A stretch of DNA of 64,000 nucleotides, taken from Pseudomonas sp. Ga0074129. GTDB taxonomy: Bacteria; Pseudomonadota; Gammaproteobacteria; Pseudomonadales; Pseudomonadaceae. Below the pieces are notes generated by a model. The model did no database searches and had not been told where the DNA came from. It saw only the letters and a list, made by a program, of their open reading frames with translations. Below, one piece after another: positions 35,432-44,395 of this stretch. The DNA is taken from NCBI GenBank assembly GCA_001465025.1, contig LNDO01000079.1:118462-182461 (forward strand), in the 5' to 3' direction. The translations under genes were made by a program, and so were the position numbers. The number at the start of each line of letters is the position of its first letter. Position 1 is the stretch's first letter.

Positions 35432-35511
35432 CTGTAGGAGCCAGCTTGCTGGCGATACTTTAGGCCATTTGATCGCCGGGACGCCGGGCCGCAGCAAGCA
35501 GGCTCCTACAC
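35432..35511. repeat. TGTAGGAGCCAGCTTGCTGG-type repeat (family D)
   Basis: TGTAGGAGCCAGCTTGCTGG near 35433 and AGCAAGCAGGCTCCTACA near 35493 form an inverted pair, the widespread Pseudomonas TGTAGGAGCGAGCTTGCTCG type of element. It fills the gap between the acyl-CoA dehydrogenase and hydratase genes. Confidence 0.85.
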
Positions 35512-35533
35512 ACATTCAGATATGAGGACACCC

Positions 35534-36352
35534 ATGAGCACTGCCATCGAACCCTACAAGCCCGGTGTATTCGACCTGACCCACAAGCTCACCGTGGAGA
35601 AGCACGGGCATACCGCGCTGATCACCATCAATCAGCCGCCGGCCAACACCTGGGACCGCGATTCGTTGATCGGCCTCAAGCAACTGGTCGAGCACCTCAA
35701 TCACGACGATGACATCTATGCCTTGGTCATCACCGGACAAGGCGGCAAGTTCTTCAGTGCCGGTGCCGACCTCAAGCTGTTTGCTGATGGCGATAAAGCC
35801 CGCGCCCGCGAAATGGCCCGCCGTTTTGGTGAAGCCTTTGAGGCGCTGCGTGATTTTCGCGGCGTATCGATTGCCGCAATCAACGGCTACGCCATGGGTG
35901 GCGGGCTGGAATGCGCCTTGGCCTGCGACATCCGCATTGCCGAACAGCATGCGCAACTGGCCCTGCCCGAAGCCAGCGTGGGCCTGCTGCCCTGCGCCGG
36001 CGGCACCCAGCACCTGAGCTGGCTGGTGGGTGAAGGCTGGGCCAAGCGCATGATCCTCTGCGGCGAGCGGGTGAACGCGGAAACCGCCTTGCGCATCGGA
36101 CTGGTCGAACAAGTGGTCGATACAGGCGAAGCACGCGGCCATGCCCTGCTGCTGGCGAGCAAAGTGGCGCGACAAAGCCCGGTGGCCGTGCGCACCATCA
36201 AGCCGTTGATCCAAGGCGCGCGTGAGCGCAGCCCAAACACCTGGCTGAGTGAGGAGCGTGAGCGTTTTGTCGACCTGTTCGACGCCGACGATACCCGCGA
36301 AGGGGTCAACGCCTTCCTGGAAAAACGCGACCCGCAGTGGCGCAATAAATAA
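35534..36352 (+). CDS. Enoyl-CoA hydratase (methacrylyl-CoA hydratase by context)
   Basis: 272-residue crotonase-fold protein. Oxyanion-hole motifs: FFSAGADLKLFADGDKAR and INGYAMGGGLECALACDIRI; the catalytic acid region PEASVGLLPCAGGTQHL holds a Glu. Operon position predicts hydration of methacrylyl-CoA to 3-hydroxyisobutyryl-CoA. The ATG at 35534 has AGGA upstream; another at 35522 lies in frame. A second crotonase-fold gene with a different role follows. Confidence 0.88.
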   Translation: MSTAIEPYKPGVFDLTHKLTVEKHGHTALITINQPPANTWDRDSLIGLKQLVEHLNHDDDIYALVITGQGGKFFSAGADLKLFADGDKARAREMARRFGEAFEALRDFRGVSIAAINGYAMGGGLECALACDIRIAEQHAQLALPEASVGLLPCAGGTQHLSWLVGEGWAKRMILCGERVNAETALRIGLVEQVVDTGEARGHALLLASKVARQSPVAVRTIKPLIQGARERSPNTWLSEERERFVDLFDADDTREGVNAFLEKRDPQWRNK

Positions 36353-36356
36353 GCAT

Positions 36357-36475
36357 GAGCTGCAAGCTGCAAGCTGCAAGCTGCAAGCGGTTCAGTGTGC
36401 TGGTCAGCCGGTCAGGCTCGCCAGCCATACCGTAGCGCTTTTTCTTTTAGCTTCAGGCTTGCCGCTTGAAGCTCA
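36357..36475. repeat. AGCTGCA heptamer tandem plus inverted arm (copy 2)
   Basis: Four tandem copies of AGCTGCA (36358-36388) lie 5 bp past the hydratase stop, and TTTAGCTTCAGGCTTGCCGC TTGAAGCTC follows near 36447 as the opposing arm. It fills the gap to the hydrolase gene. A weaker relative is at 8346-8455. Confidence 0.75.
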
Positions 36476-36489
36476 ACCGAAGGTTGCCC

Positions 36490-37593
36490 ATGAACGTGCA
36501 ATTTGAAGAACGCCCCGCCCAGCATGGCTATCGCATCGGCATTGCCAGCCTGGACGCGGAAAAGAGCCTCAACGCCTTGTCGCTGCCGATGATCGAAGCG
36601 CTGGATGCCCAGCTCAAGGCCTGGGCCGACGACCCGAACATCGCCTGCGTGCTGCTGCGCGGCAACGGCCCGAAAGCCTTCTGTGCCGGCGGCGACGTGG
36701 TGCAGCTTGTGCAGCAGTGCCGTGAACACCCCGGTGAAATACCGCCCCTGGCGCGGCGCTTCTTTGCCGATGAATACCGCCTCGACTACCGCATCCACAC
36801 CTACCCCAAGCCGTTTATCTGTTGGGCACACGGTCATGTACTGGGCGGCGGCATGGGCCTGATGCAGGCCGCTGGTATTCGCATTGTCACCCCAGGCAGC
36901 CGCCTGGGCATGCCGGAAGTGAATATCGGCCTGTACCCCGATGTGGGCGGCAGTTGGTTCCTCTCTCGCCTGCCGGGCAAGCTCGGCCTGTTTCTCGGCT
37001 TGACCGCCAGCAGCATCAACGCCCGTGACGCGTTGGACCTGAACCTGGCCGACCGCGCCCTGCTCGACAGCCAACAGGATGACCTGCTCAACGGCCTGGC
37101 GCAGCTGAACTGGCAACAACAGTCCGAACAACAACTGCACAGCCTGCTCAAAGCGCTGGAAAATCAGGCGCTGGACGCCCTGCCCGCAGCTCAATGGCTA
37201 CCCCGCCGCGCGCGCATCGATGCGCTGCTCGACACCGCTGACCTGCCCCAGGCCTGGCACGCACTGAGCGCTTTACAGGAAGACGCCGACAGCCTGTTGG
37301 CCCGTGCCGGTAAAACCCTGGCCGGCGGCTGCCCGCTGACGGGGCATCTGGTGTGGGAGCAAATCAAACGGGCCAAGCACCAATCGCTGGCCGAGGTGTT
37401 CCGCATGGAATACGCCATGAGCCTGAACTGCTGCCGTCACCCGGAATTCCCCGAAGGAGTACGCGCACGGCTGATCGACAAAGACCAGACACCGCACTGG
37501 CATTGGCCGGACGTAGCGAACATCCCGAACGAGGTGATCGAAGCCCACTTCGCCCCAGCCTGGGAAGGTGAGCACCCACTGGCGAATTTGTAG
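36490..37593 (+). CDS. 3-hydroxyisobutyryl-CoA hydrolase
   Basis: 367-residue crotonase-superfamily hydrolase (HIBCH type, longer than hydratases). Motifs: KAFCAGGDVVQLVQQC, GHVLGGGMGLMQAAGIRIVT, MPEVNIGLYPDVGGSWFLSR (catalytic Glu), and the C-terminal NCCRHPEFPEGVRARLIDKD, which is specific to HIBCH. It releases free 3-hydroxyisobutyrate for MmsB. AAGG precedes the ATG. The stop codon TAG falls inside the next palindromic repeat (GTAGGATGAATG). Confidence 0.93.
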   Translation: MNVQFEERPAQHGYRIGIASLDAEKSLNALSLPMIEALDAQLKAWADDPNIACVLLRGNGPKAFCAGGDVVQLVQQCREHPGEIPPLARRFFADEYRLDYRIHTYPKPFICWAHGHVLGGGMGLMQAAGIRIVTPGSRLGMPEVNIGLYPDVGGSWFLSRLPGKLGLFLGLTASSINARDALDLNLADRALLDSQQDDLLNGLAQLNWQQQSEQQLHSLLKALENQALDALPAAQWLPRRARIDALLDTADLPQAWHALSALQEDADSLLARAGKTLAGGCPLTGHLVWEQIKRAKHQSLAEVFRMEYAMSLNCCRHPEFPEGVRARLIDKDQTPHWHWPDVANIPNEVIEAHFAPAWEGEHPLANL

Positions 37594-37664
37594 GATGAAT
37601 GACGCTTTTTTCGTCCGCCGATAAAACCGCAGCCGGTGGATGGGTAAAGCGCCATCCACCCTAC
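37590..37664. repeat. Family B-like palindrome overlapping the hydrolase stop codon
   Basis: GTAGGATGAATGACGC (37590-) and GCCATCCACCCTAC (to 37664) are opposing arms. The first arm contains the TAG stop of the upstream gene. Confidence 0.75.
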
Positions 37665-37678
37665 ACAACTACCCCCTC

Positions 37679-37710
37679 GTAGCCCGGATGTAATCCGGGA
37701 TGGGTTGATT
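37679..37710. repeat. Short family C palindrome (CGTAGCCCGGATG)
   Basis: CGTAGCCCGGATGTAATCCGG is a compact inverted repeat of the family seen at 32534 and 38750, between two family B palindromes. Confidence 0.65.
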
Positions 37711-37745
37711 GAACAACCTGCCCGGACAGCATCGAGCACGAAGTA

Positions 37746-37822
37746 CGTAGGGTGGATGACGCCTTTTTCATCCACCCAAAAGAGCACAGCCGGTGGGTGG
37801 GCGAAGCATCACCCACCCTACG
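37746..37822. repeat. Family B-like palindrome upstream of mmsB
   Basis: CGTAGGGTGGATGACGCC and GCATCACCCACCCTACG are opposing arms. It ends about 30 bp before the mmsB start, just ahead of its AAGGAG site, so mmsB may depend on read-through. Confidence 0.8.
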
Positions 37823-37853
37823 CCTGACGCACCCTACAAGGAGAACAATAACA

Positions 37854-38738
37854 ATGACCACAATCGCGTTTATCGGCCTCGGCCATATGGGTCTGCCCAT
37901 GGCCCGCAACCTGCTCAAAGCCGGTTTTAACCTGCAGGTGTTCGACCTGGTGCAGCGTGCTATGGATGAATTGGCCGCTGAAGGGGCGCAAGCGGCCAGC
38001 ATTGCGCTTGAGGCCGTTCAAGGGGCGCAGGTGGTGATCAGCATGCTGCCCGCCAGCCGTCACGTTGAAGGGTTGTACTTGGGCGCTGATGGTCTGCTGG
38101 CCGCGCTCAAACCCGGTACCTTGGTGCTGGAGTGCTCAACCATTGCCCCCGAGGTTGCCCGGAGCGTGCATGCCGCCGCCCATGAGCGCGGCATCGAACT
38201 GCTCGATGCGCCGGTATCCGGTGGCACGGCTGGAGCTGCCGCCGGCACCCTGACCTTTATGATCGGCGGCCAACCTGAAACCCTGGCCAAGGCACAGCTC
38301 TTCTTTCAGGCCATGGGTAAAAACATCTTCCACGCCGGCCCCGAGGGTGCAGGCCAGGTGGCCAAAGTGTGCAACAACCAGGTACTCGCCGTGCAGATGA
38401 TTGCCACCGCCGAAGCCATGGCCATGGGCGTGGCCAACGGCCTTGAACCGGCGGTGCTGGCCGAAATCATGCGCCAGAGCTCAGGCGGCAACTGGACACT
38501 GGAGAAGTACAACCCCTGGCCCGGCGTGATGGAAAACGCCCCGGCGTCCAAAGGCTACAGCGGCGGCTTTATGGCCGAACTGATGGCCAAAGACCTCGGC
38601 CTGGCCCAACAAGCCGCACAAAGCAGCGGCAGCAGCACGCCCATGGGCGCTTTGGCGCTGCAGTTGTACCGCCTACTGCTCAAGCAAGGTAAGGGCAAGC
38701 AGGACTTCTCGGTGGTGCAGCAACTGTTCGTCGAATAG
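37854..38738 (+). CDS. mmsB: 3-hydroxyisobutyrate dehydrogenase
   Basis: Oxidises 3-hydroxyisobutyrate to methylmalonate semialdehyde with NAD. The 294 residues show the N-terminal dinucleotide motif IAFIGLGHMGLPMARNL, substrate motif DAPVSGGTAGAAAGTLTFM, and catalytic Lys in GAGQVAKVCNNQVLA. AAGGAG precedes the ATG. Together with the upstream genes it gives a complete path from isobutyryl-CoA to propionyl-CoA. A 21-codon copy of its C-terminus follows at 38823. Confidence 0.97.
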   Translation: MTTIAFIGLGHMGLPMARNLLKAGFNLQVFDLVQRAMDELAAEGAQAASIALEAVQGAQVVISMLPASRHVEGLYLGADGLLAALKPGTLVLECSTIAPEVARSVHAAAHERGIELLDAPVSGGTAGAAAGTLTFMIGGQPETLAKAQLFFQAMGKNIFHAGPEGAGQVAKVCNNQVLAVQMIATAEAMAMGVANGLEPAVLAEIMRQSSGGNWTLEKYNPWPGVMENAPASKGYSGGFMAELMAKDLGLAQQAAQSSGSSTPMGALALQLYRLLLKQGKGKQDFSVVQQLFVE

Positions 38739-38749
38739 CCACGGCTTTT

Positions 38750-38818
38750 GTAGCCCCGATGCAATCCGTGAACAGATGCTGCACCCGGCACAGCCTCCCG
38801 GATTACATCCGGGCTACG
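38750..38818. repeat. Family C palindrome after mmsB
   Basis: TGTAGCCCCGATGCAATCCG and CCCGGATTACATCCGGGCTA form the two arms. It separates mmsB from its C-terminal fragment. Confidence 0.8.
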
Positions 38819-38822
38819 CACT

Positions 38823-38885
38823 CTGCTCAAACAAGGCAAGGGCAAGCAGGACTCACCCGTGGTGCAGTGGCTGGTCATTGATTAA
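38823..38885 (+). pseudogene. Duplicated 3' fragment of mmsB
   Basis: In frame this reads LLKQGKGKQDSPVVQWLVID followed by TAA, against LLKQGKGKQDFSVVQQLFVE in mmsB. The 20 codons and the stop are retained with both silent and coding changes. It is framed by two family C palindromes (38750-38818 and 38899-38966) and has no start codon. Confidence 0.85.
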
Positions 38886-38898
38886 GCACAAAACATGA

Positions 38899-38966
38899 GT
38901 AGCCCGGATGAAATCCGGGGATCGCGGTTGAGCCGAATACAGCCCCGGATTACATCCGTGCTACGT
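38899..38966. repeat. Family C palindrome after the mmsB fragment
   Basis: GTAGCCCGGATGAAATCCGG and CCCCGGATTACATCCGTGCT form opposing arms. With the copy at 38750 it brackets the mmsB fragment; the 264-bp gap holds nothing else. Confidence 0.8.
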
Positions 38967-39002
38967 GTTGAGTAAAAGGTATGCGGTCGCCAACTGAGCG
39001 CA

Positions 39003-40727
39003 TCACTCCAGCCGCACGCGGTACACCTCGCCCAGCGAAATCAGTCGGTCGCGGGCCAAGGCCAAAGCGCTTTGCGTCAAGGGACGCATGCCGTCCGCAA
39101 TCGCTTGTTGCTCAATCGCCTGAGCGGCAACAGCGGGTTGGATCAAGGCGCGCAATGCAGGCGTCACCTCCAACAACTCATACGCGGCGATGCGCCCGGC
39201 AAAGCCTTTGCCGTGGCAATGCTCACAGCCGCGCCCAGCATAAAACACCTCATCGGCCGACAGGCCAAACGCACGCCGCACGTGCTCCGGCACCTGTTCA
39301 GGTTCCAGGCAATGCGGGCAGTTACGGCGCACCAAGCGCTGGGCCAGAACACCCAGCAAACTGGCATTGAGCAAGTACGGCGCGATGCCGATTTCCAGCA
39401 GGCGCGTCACGGTGGTGGCCGCACTGTTGGTGTGCAGGGTGGACAACACCAAGTGCCCGGTCAGGGCACTCTCGGTGGCCATCATGGCGGTCTCTTGGTC
39501 GCGAATTTCGCCCACCATGATCACGTCCGGGTCGTGGCGCAGGATATGCCGCAAGGCGCGGGCAAAGGTGTAGCCAATCTGCGGCTTAACCTGAATCTGC
39601 CGAATACCGTCGATTTGATACTCCACTGGATCTTCCACGGTAATCACGTTAACGCCGCTGTCTTTGATGCCATTGAGCGCGGCATACAAGGTGGTGCTTT
39701 TGCCCGAACCTGTCGGCCCGGTGACCAGCACAATGCCCTGGCTATGACTGGTGAGCGCACGGAAGCGCTCGGCATCACTGTCATTGAAACCGATCTGGCT
39801 GAGATTCTTCATGCTTTGCTGGGTATCAAGAATCCGGATAACCACGCTTTCGCCATGCACCGTGGGCATGATCGACAAACGCAGATCGATGCTGCGCTCA
39901 CCCATGCGCACCAAGTGACGACCGTCCTGCGGCAGGCGGCGCTCGGCGATGTTCATGCCGCCGATGATTTTAATGCGACTGACAATAGCCGCCAGGTTGC
40001 CGGGTTTGATCCGCCGTATTTCGCTCAGCACCCCGTCAATACGAAACAGAATGGCCACATCATGCTTGCCCGGCCGCAAGTGAATGTCTGACGCGCGGCG
40101 GCAGATGGCATCCTCCAGCAAGCTGTCGACAAAGCGTACCGTGGGCTTTTCTTCAGCCAATTGCTTGATCCGGTGCAGGCTCAGCTCCGGCTCATGGCTC
40201 TCGCTCTCGGGTAATTGCAGTGCCGCTTCGGCCCCGTAGAAACGGTTGATGGCCCGATCCAATTGTTCGTCATAAGCCTGGATGGCCTCAATTTGCTTGC
40301 CGGTGATAAAGCCCACCAAATGCAGCAGGTCACAGTCCGAAGGATTCGGCGTGGCCACCACTAACGTTTCACCCTGCACCAACAAAGGCAACACACGGCG
40401 ATCGCGGGCTAAATTCTCGGGCAATAACTGCACCACCTGCGGCTCAACCTTGAAGGCATCGAGATTGACCTGAGCAATATCCAGTTGCTCGACCAAGGCG
40501 CAGGCCAGGTTGTGTCGGCCTACCAGTTCCTGCTTGAGCAGAATCTGCCCCAAACGCCCGGATTGCTCATTGGCCTGCTGATGGCTTAGCGCATCCTGCA
40601 ATTGCAGCGCACTGATGTGCCCTTGGTTAATCAGCACCTCACCCAAACGTCGGTGCCGGCGCGGGGACTCGGTACGCTGCTGTAGATAGGCGGATAGTTG
40701 CTGCTGATCACTGATGATGGTTGTCAA
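39003..40727 (-). CDS. Orphan GspE/PilB-type secretion ATPase with MshEN c-di-GMP motifs
   Basis: 574 residues. The N-terminus has two 24-residue MshEN motifs: RLGEVLINQGHISALQLQDA LSHQ (about residues 25-48) and RLGQILLKQELVGRHNLACA LVEQ (about 56-79), which bind c-di-GMP in MshE and related ATPases. The hexameric ATPase follows: Walker A GPTGSGKST, Asp box VITVEDPVEYQ, Walker B PDVIMVGEIRD, and a zinc tetracysteine CPHC...CEHC. A TTG start at 40727 with GAGGAG 7 bases upstream is preferred to 40769. No pilin, GspF or secretin gene is near; it lies beside lapC. Partner machine unknown. Confidence 0.85.
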   Translation of the reverse strand: MTTIISDQQQLSAYLQQRTESPRRHRRLGEVLINQGHISALQLQDALSHQQANEQSGRLGQILLKQELVGRHNLACALVEQLDIAQVNLDAFKVEPQVVQLLPENLARDRRVLPLLVQGETLVVATPNPSDCDLLHLVGFITGKQIEAIQAYDEQLDRAINRFYGAEAALQLPESESHEPELSLHRIKQLAEEKPTVRFVDSLLEDAICRRASDIHLRPGKHDVAILFRIDGVLSEIRRIKPGNLAAIVSRIKIIGGMNIAERRLPQDGRHLVRMGERSIDLRLSIMPTVHGESVVIRILDTQQSMKNLSQIGFNDSDAERFRALTSHSQGIVLVTGPTGSGKSTTLYAALNGIKDSGVNVITVEDPVEYQIDGIRQIQVKPQIGYTFARALRHILRHDPDVIMVGEIRDQETAMMATESALTGHLVLSTLHTNSAATTVTRLLEIGIAPYLLNASLLGVLAQRLVRRNCPHCLEPEQVPEHVRRAFGLSADEVFYAGRGCEHCHGKGFAGRIAAYELLEVTPALRALIQPAVAAQAIEQQAIADGMRPLTQSALALARDRLISLGEVYRVRLE

Positions 40728-40893
40728 AACCAGACTCCTCGACGACTGATATAGCCAGCATATGGCCATTAGCGCGCGGCCAATTGCCCTGCATCAATGT
40801 CTGTCGAGGTGTCGAATGAGAGTCGTCAGCTCGCCCCACTGGGGCGAGTGTTGAAGGGTGAATGCCGGCGAACTGCGGACCAACCGTGACACA

Positions 40894-42270
40894 TTAGCGC
40901 TCGCGTAACGCCTCGCTGCGAGCGCGGATGATCGGTTTGAGCAGGTAGCTGAGTACGCTTTTCTTGCCGGTGATGATGTCCACCGATGCCACCATGCCCG
41001 GGATAATCAGCAGCGGATGCTCCTCGGTGCCCAAGTGGCTCTTGTTCGTGCGCAACTTGATCTCGTAGAAGCTATTGCCGTCGTCGTCGGTCACGGTGTC
41101 GGCGCCGATTTGCTCCAGTTCCGCTTTGAGGCCGCCGTAGATGGTGAAGTCATAGGCGGTGAACTTGACCATGGCTTCTTGACCGGGATGCAGGAACGCG
41201 ATGTCTTGCGGGCGAATACGCGCCTCAATCAGCAGGTTCTCGTCCAGCGGCACGATTTCCACCAGATCACTGCCGGGCTGGATCACTCCGCCGATGGTGT
41301 TGACCAGTAGTTGTTTGACGATGCCACGCACTGGCGAGGTAACCAGGGTGCGGTTGACTCGGTCTTCCAGCGCCCGTCCTGTTGATTGGATTTTGCTCAG
41401 TTCAGTGCGCGCTTCGTTTAATTGAGTGAGTGCCTCACTACGAAAGCGCCCACGGGTCTCGTCGACTTTGCGCTCCACTTCCTTGATCGCTGCCTCAGCA
41501 CGCGGTATGGCCAAGGTTGTAGCTTCCAACTGGCCGCGTGCTTCCACTTCGGCGCGCTTTAGGCGCAGCACTTCCACTTGAGAAATCGCCCCCTCCGCCA
41601 CCAGCGGCTCAGACATGCGGATTTCCTGACGCAGCAGGTTCAGGCTGTTGCTGAACTGGCTCTGCTTGGATGCAAACTCACGCAACTCCTGACGGCGCTG
41701 GGTGAGCTGCTCCTCCAAACCCGCCACTTCGTCGAGCAGTTGCTGCTTGCGGCTTTGGAACAGTTGAATCTCGTTATCGGCCTGACCTGGGGCTTTCTCG
41801 CGCACTTCATCACTGACCAACAGTTCGCGTGATTCGACTTCCGCGCTCAGGCGCTCAACACGCAGCAACAAGGCCAGACGATCGGCTTCAGTCTCGCCGA
41901 CGTTGGATGCAAAACGGGTGTCATCCAAGCGCAGCAGCGGATCGCCCGGATCGACAATCTGCCCCTCGCGCACAAAGAGCTCCGCGACAATGCCGCCTTC
42001 GAGGTTCTGGATTTTTTGCAGGCGTGAAGACGGGATCGCCTTGCCATCGCCTCGGGTTACTTCATCAACCACTGCAAAATTGGCCCACAACAGGCAGAAC
42101 AGGGTAAAGGCAATCATGCCCCAGATGGTCAGACGCACCACCCGCGGCGCGTCCTCAATCAAGGCCTTATTGACTTCGGGGAGCGGCTCATCACCCAAAT
42201 CATCCTGACTGCCGAAATAGGCCGCCACGGCCTGGCGCAGGCTCTTTTTCTCAGGTGCTTTAGCTGACAC
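40894..42270 (-). CDS. lapC: Type I secretion membrane-fusion protein LapC
   Basis: 458-residue HlyD-family adaptor: one N-terminal transmembrane helix (near residues 48-68, LTIWGMIAFTLFCLLWANFA), biotinyl-lipoyl-like and coiled-coil region (residues 140-290), and the HlyD signature VTSPVRGIVKQLLVNTIGGV. It bridges the ABC exporter LapB and the outer-membrane protein LapE to export LapA. It overlaps the lapB stop by 11 bp. Sequence is typical of Pseudomonas LapC. Confidence 0.94.
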   Translation of the reverse strand: MSAKAPEKKSLRQAVAAYFGSQDDLGDEPLPEVNKALIEDAPRVVRLTIWGMIAFTLFCLLWANFAVVDEVTRGDGKAIPSSRLQKIQNLEGGIVAELFVREGQIVDPGDPLLRLDDTRFASNVGETEADRLALLLRVERLSAEVESRELLVSDEVREKAPGQADNEIQLFQSRKQQLLDEVAGLEEQLTQRRQELREFASKQSQFSNSLNLLRQEIRMSEPLVAEGAISQVEVLRLKRAEVEARGQLEATTLAIPRAEAAIKEVERKVDETRGRFRSEALTQLNEARTELSKIQSTGRALEDRVNRTLVTSPVRGIVKQLLVNTIGGVIQPGSDLVEIVPLDENLLIEARIRPQDIAFLHPGQEAMVKFTAYDFTIYGGLKAELEQIGADTVTDDDGNSFYEIKLRTNKSHLGTEEHPLLIIPGMVASVDIITGKKSVLSYLLKPIIRARSEALRER

Positions 42271-44395
42271 TGATCTGCCCCTTCTTCAGTGCTTCCATAA
42301 CGCTGCCTTTTGGACCATCGGCAATGATCTGCCCGCGATCAACAATGATCAGACGATCAACCAGCGACAGCATGGAAGCGCGGTGCGTGACCAGCAGCAG
42401 GGTCTTGGTGCCGATGACCGCCGATAGACGCTGCTTAAGACGTTCTTCGCCGGTGTTGTCCATGGAGCTGGTGGGTTCATCGAGCAGCAGTATGGGCGGA
42501 TCAAGCAGCAGCGCCCGAGCCAAGGCGACGTTCTGCCGTTGCCCGCCGGACAGGTTCTGGCCGCGCTCGCCCACTTGCAACTCGTAGCCTTTGGGATGCA
42601 GACGGGCAAATTCGTGCACACCCGCCAACTCGGCCGCCTGCAACACCAACTCGTCCTCAACGTAGCGCGCGCCGCTGACCAAGTTATCGCGCAGGGTGCC
42701 ACTAAACAGCTGAATGTCCTGCGGCACATAGCCGATGTTGTGGCGCAAATCGCTGACGTCCAACTGGCGCACATCAATACCGTCCACCAGCAAACTGCCG
42801 GCATCGGCCTGATACAAGCCAACAATCAGCTTGGCCAGCGAACTTTTGCCTGAACCGCTGCGCCCAATAATGCCGATCTTTTCCCCCGGGCGAACGCTCA
42901 GGTTGATGCCCACCAACGCCGCCTGCTGTTGATCGGGGTAGTGGAAATCCAACTGGCGAAACTCAATCGCACCCTGCAGTGACTGGCGCTTGAGCGGGCG
43001 CTCATCGGCGTGGCGCTCCTGCGGCAATTCCATCATCTGGTTGACCGAATCCAGGGTGACGCGCGCCTGCTGGTAGCGGGTCAGCAACCCAGAAACCTGC
43101 GTCAAGGGCCCTAGGGCGCGACTGGTGAGCATGTAACAGGCGATCAAACCGCCCATGCTCAAGTTACCCGCCATGATCTGGTACACGCCCAGCACGACCA
43201 CCACCACGCCCGCCAATTGCTGAACCAGCAGGGTGGCGTTCATCGCCAGACTCGACAGCATGCGCGCGCGCAGTTCAAGGCGACTCAAGGTGCCAATGGT
43301 CTGCTCCCAGAGGTACTGACGCTCACTTTCAGCATTGTTCACTTTGACCGCATCCAACCCGGCCAGGCTCTCGATCAGGCTCGACTGGCGCTCACCGGCC
43401 AGGGCCATGGTGCGCTGCATGGTCTCGGCCAACGGACGCTGCAAGGCCCAGCCGATCAACGCCACCAACGGAAAGGCCAGCACCGGAATCCACACAAGAT
43501 GCCCACCAATCATGGCAATGACGGCCAGAATCAGCAGGGTAAACGGCAGGTCAATCACGCTGGCTAAGGTCAGCGAAGCGAGAAAATCGCGCAGGCTCTG
43601 AAACTCGTGGATGTTCTGCGCAAAGCTGCCAACCCGCGCCGGGCGAAATTTCATGGCCATGCCGACGATGCGTTCGAACAGCGTGGCGGAGATGATCAAG
43701 TCGGTCTTTTTACCGGCCAGGTCGAGGCATAAACCGCGTAAGGTTTTCAGCAGCAGATCGAAGAAAAACACCCCGGTGATACCAATCGCCAAGACCCACA
43801 GGGTGGCTTCGGCTTGGTTGGGCACCACGCGGTCGTAGACGTTCATGACAAACAGCGGCGTGGCTAAACCAATCAGGTTGATCAACAGACTGGCAGCAAT
43901 GGCATCGATGTACAGCCAGCGCGAACGTTTGAGGGTGTCGCGAAACCAGGACGTGGCGCGCGGGATCATCTCTCCGCGATTGAAGTCAAACTTATGCTGA
44001 GGCTGAGCAAAGAACACACGGCCGCTGTAATCCTCAGCGAGCACCTCGGCGCTCACATGCACCTCGCCGCCTTCACTTTCACTGAGCATGATGCGCGCCT
44101 GGCCTTGCTCATCCCACCCCAGCAAGATGGCGCTGCGCCCTTCTTTGAGCAGCAACAAGGCGGGCATGGCCAGCGGCGGGATCTTGCCCAACGCACGACG
44201 CAACCAGCGGCCTTGCAACCCCGCACGTGCAGCCGCACGAGGGAGTAACTCAGCACTCAAGCGTTGTTCAGGAAGCGGCAGCCCAGCCGTCAACATAGCC
44301 CGGCTGACGGACTTCTGATGCAGGCTGCACAGGGAAAGCAGGCTATCGAGTAGAGGATCGTCGTAGCGGTCACGTGGGTCGCTACGGGTTTGCAT
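42260..44395 (-). CDS. lapB: Type I secretion ABC transporter LapB
   Basis: 711-residue exporter: N-terminal peptidase-like (C39-like, without the catalytic Cys) domain to about residue 130, six transmembrane helices, and an ATPase domain with Walker A IIGRSGSGKSS, signature LSGGQRQ, Walker B ILLLDEPTSSMD. It closely resembles P. fluorescens LapB through conserved blocks such as SLIESLAGLDAVKVNNAESE. The ATG at 44395 is preferred; an upstream GTG at 44431 is possible. Transcribed from lapE toward lapC, opposite to lapA. The 250-bp gap to lapE shows no clear features. Confidence 0.96.
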   Translation of the reverse strand: MQTRSDPRDRYDDPLLDSLLSLCSLHQKSVSRAMLTAGLPLPEQRLSAELLPRAAARAGLQGRWLRRALGKIPPLAMPALLLLKEGRSAILLGWDEQGQARIMLSESEGGEVHVSAEVLAEDYSGRVFFAQPQHKFDFNRGEMIPRATSWFRDTLKRSRWLYIDAIAASLLINLIGLATPLFVMNVYDRVVPNQAEATLWVLAIGITGVFFFDLLLKTLRGLCLDLAGKKTDLIISATLFERIVGMAMKFRPARVGSFAQNIHEFQSLRDFLASLTLASVIDLPFTLLILAVIAMIGGHLVWIPVLAFPLVALIGWALQRPLAETMQRTMALAGERQSSLIESLAGLDAVKVNNAESERQYLWEQTIGTLSRLELRARMLSSLAMNATLLVQQLAGVVVVVLGVYQIMAGNLSMGGLIACYMLTSRALGPLTQVSGLLTRYQQARVTLDSVNQMMELPQERHADERPLKRQSLQGAIEFRQLDFHYPDQQQAALVGINLSVRPGEKIGIIGRSGSGKSSLAKLIVGLYQADAGSLLVDGIDVRQLDVSDLRHNIGYVPQDIQLFSGTLRDNLVSGARYVEDELVLQAAELAGVHEFARLHPKGYELQVGERGQNLSGGQRQNVALARALLLDPPILLLDEPTSSMDNTGEERLKQRLSAVIGTKTLLLVTHRASMLSLVDRLIIVDRGQIIADGPKGSVMEALKKGQISVS

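Noticed and set aside
36357-36390. Possible CRISPR or minisatellite at the AGCTGCA tandem
   Set aside because: Units are 7 bp with no spacers; it belongs to an intergenic palindromic element.
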